From: JAYEHL01 sp041653935
GTDB lineage: Bacteria > Chloroflexota > Dehalococcoidia > E44-bin15
Length of the DNA stretch: 64,000 bases
Direction: 5' to 3'
Assembly (NCBI GenBank): GCA_041653935.1
Contig: JBAZEO010000005.1
Location: forward strand, 23,774-87,773
The notes beneath the pieces were generated by a model. That model was not told where the DNA came from, did no database searches, and saw only the letters and a program-made list of their open reading frames with translations. This document shows, piece by piece, positions 60,436 to 64,000 of this stretch. The position numbers and the translations under genes were made by a program. Every line of letters starts with the position of its first letter. Within the stretch, counting starts at the first letter, position 1.

Positions 60436-60704
60436 TATTGCACCGCCGTTTGTGACAGATCAATCAATCCACTCGCGAGGATGTATTCATTGGATTTTTC
60501 GATAACGCCCGTGATGGCATACACACAATTCGCCACAGACAGTGCACCAATCAGAGCATCGCTTCCATCCTGGGCTTCTGCTATTACCCGGTTGAATGTT
60601 TTCAATGCCGAATCAAGGTTCTCCGGAGAGCGTCCTCCCTCCCTCAGTAAGGTCATGACTCCATCTGCCAGGGACCATAAATCGTGTGCCGGGGTCTCAT
60701 ACAT
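60435..60704 (-). CDS. Small helical protein of the element
   Basis: 89 aa from ATG 60704. An alternative start at ATG 60656 (MTLLREGGRSPEN) would give an ATGA overlap with the preceding gene's stop and a 73-residue protein, which fits the coupling pattern of its neighbours better. The predicted helices (ENLDSALKTFNRVIAEAQDG, ALIGALSVANCVYAITGVI) resemble small DUF proteins in archaeal plasmids, but no family is identified. Confidence 0.6.
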   Translation of the reverse strand: MYETPAHDLWSLADGVMTLLREGGRSPENLDSALKTFNRVIAEAQDGSDALIGALSVANCVYAITGVIEKSNEYILASGLIDLSQTAVQ

Positions 60705-61075
60705 GGTCGTTCCATGTCGTCAAGAACCGACAACAGATGTCGCAAATAATATTTGTTAAAGATTATATCGGGTAGTTCAACCCGCAGAAGAGCAATCTGA
60801 TCGGCATCCGTCACCATTTTCAGATCTGCCGCACATTGGTGGAGCTGTCTCTTACCATGGATCCCATGCTGCCGGATATCCGCGATAAGTGCCTGGATAT
60901 CTTCCAGAGCAAACAGAGACAGTTCCTCAGATAGTACCAGGGACGCGACAGTTTCGTCCGAGTCAAGGCGATATAAGTACCTGAATGCGGCGATTTGCGC
61001 AGGTGTGAGATTCTCATCCCCTGCCGCATCAGCGACAAGGACCGCTGCTTCACGCGACTTTGGAATAAGTTCCAT
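60653..61075 (-). CDS. Unrecognised helical protein of the element
   Basis: 140 aa from ATG 61075 (MELIPKSREAAVLVADAAG) with GAGG nine bases before; ATG 61090 is possible. Sequence is mainly helical and acidic (LTPAQIAAFRYLYRLDSDET, SEELSLFALEDIQALIADI), with a Cys-containing C-terminus. No known domain. It is the largest of the small genes between the RHH protein and the helicase, in the same leftward operon. Confidence 0.65.
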   Translation of the reverse strand: MELIPKSREAAVLVADAAGDENLTPAQIAAFRYLYRLDSDETVASLVLSEELSLFALEDIQALIADIRQHGIHGKRQLHQCAADLKMVTDADQIALLRVELPDIIFNKYYLRHLLSVLDDMERPCMRPRHTIYGPWQMES

Positions 61076-61110
61076 GCTCGCGTCCCTCATCAAAAATTTC
61101 AAAATCAAGA

Positions 61111-61266
61111 TCAAACAAGGTGCCACTTCCCGGTCTGGATAGCAACCTCTGCCGCCGCACGGTGTAGCGGCGACAGGTGTTCAAGAGTCTCCCGGTCGAT
61201 CGTGAACCCTGATATAGGCCGGGGTTTAGGCAAAGTTGATACTTCAGAAGCCGCAAAATTAACCAT
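61111..61266 (-). CDS. Small protein of the element (51 aa)
   Basis: ATG 61266 to TGA 61111: MVNFAASEVSTLPKPRPISG then a helix TIDRETLEHLSPLHRAAAE. Starts within the stop of the RHH gene (8-base overlap ATGGTTAA), like the other members of the chain. Family unknown. Confidence 0.55.
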   Translation of the reverse strand: MVNFAASEVSTLPKPRPISGFTIDRETLEHLSPLHRAAAEVAIQTGKWHLV

Positions 61267-61486
61267 GTCTACCCTTCCTTTGCGGGTTGGGAGACGGTGC
61301 GCCGGGTGAACTTGCTGGCGCTAGCTCAATCCCGGCGCATTCTTGTCTTTTCAATTTGTTTTTGATACCTTCTACAAGAACCTGGGTCATATTGATCCCC
61401 TGTTCTTTTGCAGCCTGTTTGAGATCATATGGAATCTGAAGACAGGTGTTCTGGAAAAGTTGTTCTTTGCGAATTACAATTACCAT
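61259..61486 (-). CDS. Ribbon-helix-helix-like regulator
   Basis: 75 aa from ATG 61486 (MVIVIRKEQLFQNTCLQIPYDL), preceded by GGAG seven bases upstream; GTG 61501 is the longest start. A short N-terminal strand and two helices (DLKQAAKEQGINMTQVLVEGIKNKL) give the RHH pattern of plasmid copy-control and operon repressors; the Pro/Ser/Ala-rich C-terminus is probably disordered. It is first in the leftward operon, divergent from the 61569 wHTH gene. A role as autorepressor is likely by analogy. Confidence 0.65.
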   Translation of the reverse strand: MVIVIRKEQLFQNTCLQIPYDLKQAAKEQGINMTQVLVEGIKNKLKRQECAGIELAPASSPGAPSPNPQRKGRHG

Positions 61487-61568
61487 CTTTTTTCTCCGCA
61501 CCCTTCACGGGATTGTAAGTAATCTGATGGGTAGGTATATATGGAAAGTATGATCACATAGGGAATTA
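61487..61568. promoter_or_regulatory. Divergent promoter region of the element
   Basis: 82 bases separate the RHH gene and the wHTH gene. GGTATATATGG (about 61535-61545) is a strong archaeal TATA element for the rightward gene, 25-30 bases before its GTG start. The leftward gene's promoter must lie in the same stretch, so the two regulators probably compete here, as in lysogeny-type switches. Confidence 0.55.
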
Positions 61569-62381
61569 GTGAATCATAGTATGGTGTTTTCAGAAAATGA
61601 TCTGCATATACTAAACAAAATCGCGATATCGCCAGATCCCATCACTGCCTACGAACTGTCCACAACACTGGAGAAAGATTATTCGACCATTCATAAGGCG
61701 TGTAAAAAATTGGTTGTATTGAGGATTTTAAAATCGGATAACGAAACCAATGATAAAAACGTGCCTAAAAAAATTTTGACGTTCACGCTATACGGTTTTT
61801 GCCGATTTGTCGCCCAAAGCGAATTGTTTTTCACTCATGGCTGTAATTTATCAATAGATCTGGATACCCATGATACGCCGGGGGCGGAATACGGACCGAT
61901 TGATGATCAAATGAAGATTTTAAAAAAATGGAAATACCTTCACGAATCTATTGACTGGGTATATTCCCTTATTTTAAAAATGCCGGAAAAAGAGCCGGGA
62001 TTCGGACCGTTTTTATTGAGTCTGTTTAATGGTTCATGTAAAAGGATTACAAATGAAGCAATCTCCCCAAAATACATCTCAACCGACAATAAAGGGATTG
62101 CGAACATCTTCCCAAAAAACATCTATTTCGAAGATGAGTCTGCAAAAAGGACACTTATTGAATTTTTGGATTTTATCGATTCTAAGTTGTATGAAGAGGT
62201 CTTCAAAGGGTTTGAATTTTTTATTCATGTCCTTATGTTAGCCGAATATCCCCCCGATCTATCCATTGAAGTAATCAACATTATTAAAAAATCTGATAAA
62301 GGGCAACCAATAATAAAAGAATATTTAAAACGAGAATTGGGGGGATGCGAAACATCAAAAAAATTTGAAAAATTATTGTGA
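61569..62381 (+). CDS. AT-rich winged-helix regulator-like protein
   Basis: 270 aa from GTG 61569 (AGGG five bases upstream) or ATG 61581. An N-terminal winged helix (DLHILNKIAISPDPITAYELS, then STIHKACKKLVVLRILKS) with a wing (PKKILTFTLYGFCRF) is followed by about 170 residues of unknown, mostly helical fold. The DNA is AT-rich compared with host genes. It is convergent with the integrase (five bases between the stops) and divergent from the RHH gene, the classic place of an element's master regulator. Confidence 0.7.
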   Translation: MNHSMVFSENDLHILNKIAISPDPITAYELSTTLEKDYSTIHKACKKLVVLRILKSDNETNDKNVPKKILTFTLYGFCRFVAQSELFFTHGCNLSIDLDTHDTPGAEYGPIDDQMKILKKWKYLHESIDWVYSLILKMPEKEPGFGPFLLSLFNGSCKRITNEAISPKYISTDNKGIANIFPKNIYFEDESAKRTLIEFLDFIDSKLYEEVFKGFEFFIHVLMLAEYPPDLSIEVINIIKKSDKGQPIIKEYLKRELGGCETSKKFEKLL

Positions 62382-62386
62382 ATTCT

Positions 62387-63661
62387 TCAAGCTGATTCGT
62401 TCGCCTGCATAGCGATAATCTGATTCTGAAGATCTTTAATCTGTTTCTTCATTGCTGTAAATTCCGGTAAGAGTTCTGCCTGTTCTGTTGCTACCATAAC
62501 CTTCTGTCGTGCTTCTTCTGTTAGCTCAAGTGCACAGACCGGGCACCATTGATGGGTGGGTCCGGCAATCGTGCCGCACCGGGGGCACTGCCGGGGCTCC
62601 AGAACCTTTGATTTCGGTTTACCCGCAATCTGCACACCGGCTAACCGTGCCATCTCTATCCTGACATCGGAGGGACCGACATGCGAATAGCACTTATCCA
62701 TCATGATCGTGGATGTGTCCCCCCATCCGAGCAGTTTAATCATACTTTCCTGGCATCCGTCTTGGATCAAATGCGTAATTTTGCTGTGCCGGAACAGGTG
62801 CGGCGTGATCTTTCTGGTGATCTTGGCTCGCTCTGCAATATTCTTGATCTGTTTGGCAACACCTGCATACTGGAGCTGGTTCCTGCCGGTCCGGTTCCGG
62901 CCCCCGCCGGATGTCAGGAATACGAAGTTCTCCCCGGCAGGTTCTCCTGGATAATCGTTTTTCCATGCTGAGAGATATTCCCGTGCCATGAATAACGGGA
63001 TAAGCCGGGTTTTCTCTGTCTTGAACTTCACCGTTACGGTCGCATCAACATCGGTGAATTGAACCTGGTTCCATCGCAGGGTTCCCAGTTCCCCGACACG
63101 GAGGGCACCATCATACAAGACACTGATGATCGCCCGGTCCCTGCTGTTCTGGCAGGCTTTTAACATTGCGCGGATCTCTTCTTTGGTGAACAGATCATCA
63201 GCCTTTTTTGTGTCGTAATGGTATGCTGGCGGGGAAATGTCCCCCAGTTTCTTTTCGGGGATTGCAGAGTATCCGTTCTCTACCATCCACAAAAAAATCC
63301 GTTTCATGAACCGGACAAAATCGGCGATCGTGTTCGCCTTGTACCGGGGGGACCCGTCCGGTTTTAGCGCCGTCTCAAGACCCTCTCGCGCGGCATATAC
63401 GTCTTTGATAGCGCTCTCCCGAAATGGTTTTGGAAAAAACTCCCGGAGGCGGATCAGAGTAACGGTGAGTTTGAAACATCGTGAAGCGGTGATCTTTTTG
63501 TTGACCGCTTTCGTTTCCTGCACAAATTCAAGAATGAGATCTGCATCATCCTGTGTGATCTTCTGATTATTCACTGCCTTCTTTAAGGCACCGTTTGAAT
63601 ACTCCCGGTACTTAACATCGGAAGTATGGAAACGGCTTTCCTGACTTGCTGGCGCAGTCAT
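62387..63661 (-). CDS. int: Tyrosine recombinase / integrase with zinc-ribbon C-terminus
   Basis: 424 aa. SAM-like N-terminal domain (about 60-165), catalytic domain (about 170-360) with Arg in YDGALRVGELGTLRW, a His-x-x-Arg box in HLFRHSKITHLI and Tyr in MMDKCYSHVG. The C-terminus adds a zinc ribbon CPRCGTIAGPTHQWCPVC and a coiled helix. This architecture is typical of integrases of archaeal plasmids and proviruses in methanogens. Its gene is at the right edge of the element; its promoter side faces chromosomal sequence at 63700. Attachment sites were not found by eye. Confidence 0.9.
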   Translation of the reverse strand: MTAPASQESRFHTSDVKYREYSNGALKKAVNNQKITQDDADLILEFVQETKAVNKKITASRCFKLTVTLIRLREFFPKPFRESAIKDVYAAREGLETALKPDGSPRYKANTIADFVRFMKRIFLWMVENGYSAIPEKKLGDISPPAYHYDTKKADDLFTKEEIRAMLKACQNSRDRAIISVLYDGALRVGELGTLRWNQVQFTDVDATVTVKFKTEKTRLIPLFMAREYLSAWKNDYPGEPAGENFVFLTSGGGRNRTGRNQLQYAGVAKQIKNIAERAKITRKITPHLFRHSKITHLIQDGCQESMIKLLGWGDTSTIMMDKCYSHVGPSDVRIEMARLAGVQIAGKPKSKVLEPRQCPRCGTIAGPTHQWCPVCALELTEEARQKVMVATEQAELLPEFTAMKKQIKDLQNQIIAMQANESA

Positions 63662-63886
63662 GAAAGATACTTTTGCATGGTAAGCATATAAAGAATTTGA
63701 TTAGAACATAACCTAGTGACTATATGCCCCATAACAGCACTCGGTTTTAGCTCTCTTCAAAAACAATCTCTCCCGGAGTGAGAAAGATCGGATTCCGCTT
63801 TCTGATTTACCCCGGTTCAGAAAATTTCAGGAATACACGTTTTCGTTCTCTGCCGGGCAGTCTTCCCGTACCGGATCACGAAAAGA

Positions 63887-64000
63887 TCATTCTTCAGGAA
63901 GTCCGGCTTTTGTGGTGCTGTCGGCTAAAAGATGAAACAGGTACCCGAGAAAAAAGGTGGAGACGTAAAAGAAAAGTGTCGAGAATACACCGATCAGTGC
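63887..64000 (-). CDS. Membrane protein C-terminus (partial), YdjM-like
   Basis: The frame enters from the right edge without start and encodes 37 residues, a hydrophobic helix (ALIGVFSTLFFYVSTFFLGYL), then FHLLADSTTKAGLPEE and TGA. The HLLADS.TK.G.P motif resembles membrane-bound metal-dependent hydrolases of the YdjM type, in which His and Asp bind metal. It is probably the first chromosomal gene beyond the integrated element. Confidence 0.45.
   Translation of the reverse strand, partial: ALIGVFSTLFFYVSTFFLGYLFHLLADSTTKAGLPEE

Noticed and set aside
63662..63886. Possible tRNA or att site next to the integrase
   Set aside because: No cloverleaf and no direct repeat of this flank could be identified at the left side of the element.
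1..64000. CRISPR arrays, rRNA or tRNA genes
   Set aside because: No regular short repeats with unique spacers and no conserved RNA motifs were seen.

Overview
The window looks like a methanogenic euryarchaeon of the Methanomicrobiales, most likely Methanoregula or a close relative. This is inferred from the large set of PAS-rich soluble histidine kinases sharing the H-box ITRHDI.NQL and the tail GARFEI.VPKG.YRF, from archaeal carbohydrate enzymes (cupin phosphoglucose isomerase, ADP-dependent sugar kinase, archaeal phosphoribulokinase) and from archaeal promoter and start-codon style. No rRNA, tRNA or CRISPR array was seen.

Region 1 (1-2.9 kb): the end of a two-receiver hybrid protein, overlapping a REC-PAS3 kinase whose phospho-acceptor His is replaced by Gln. 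Region 2 (2.9-11.4 kb): an accessory patch made of toxin-antitoxin modules (HicAB, UPF0175/DUF3368, HepT/MntA, a PIN pair), two AAA+ ATPases, a SnoaL-like protein and a frameshifted small ORF. Between them lie at least six eroded 3' ends of histidine kinase genes. Three of the four toxins are broken while all four antitoxins are intact. Region 3 (11.8-29.7 kb): a signal-transduction block with five sensor kinases (including one MASE3 membrane kinase and one bacterial-style hybrid with Hpt), two REC-PAS proteins and a 965-aa HEAT-repeat protein. Region 4 (30-41.4 kb): a glycogen/sugar island. A leftward operon encodes a GH57 enzyme, two glycosyltransferases, a debranching enzyme, phosphoribulokinase and a frameshifted phosphoglucose isomerase; an ADP-dependent sugar kinase lies divergent from an alpha-glucan phosphorylase. 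Together they can make and phosphorolyse an alpha-glucan and feed glucose phosphates into central metabolism.

Region 5 (42.1-51.4 kb): three genes coupled by one-base TGATG overlaps: a CheB-CheR-PAS fusion without a kinase domain, a PAS2 kinase, and a 1529-aa REC-PAS9 kinase. Region 6 (51.8-52.7 kb): a truncated P-type ATPase and a winged-helix regulator. Region 7 (about 53-63.7 kb): an integrated element or pair of elements. It has a tyrosine integrase next to a wHTH gene, a chain of overlapping small genes, a D5-type SF3 helicase, an SMC/RecF-like ATPase, and a leftward block of a possible structural protein plus small membrane proteins preceded by 126-bp tandem repeats with operator-like palindromes. 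A histidine kinase catalytic-domain relic and two short inverted-repeat elements sit in its middle. The window ends inside a membrane protein gene.

Several downstream intergenic regions carry a second conserved relic: the C-terminus of an unidentified protein convergent with the kinase genes. This suggests that a kinase plus convergent-gene unit has been copied many times and then eroded, and that these copies act as recombination sites where accessory genes come and go.
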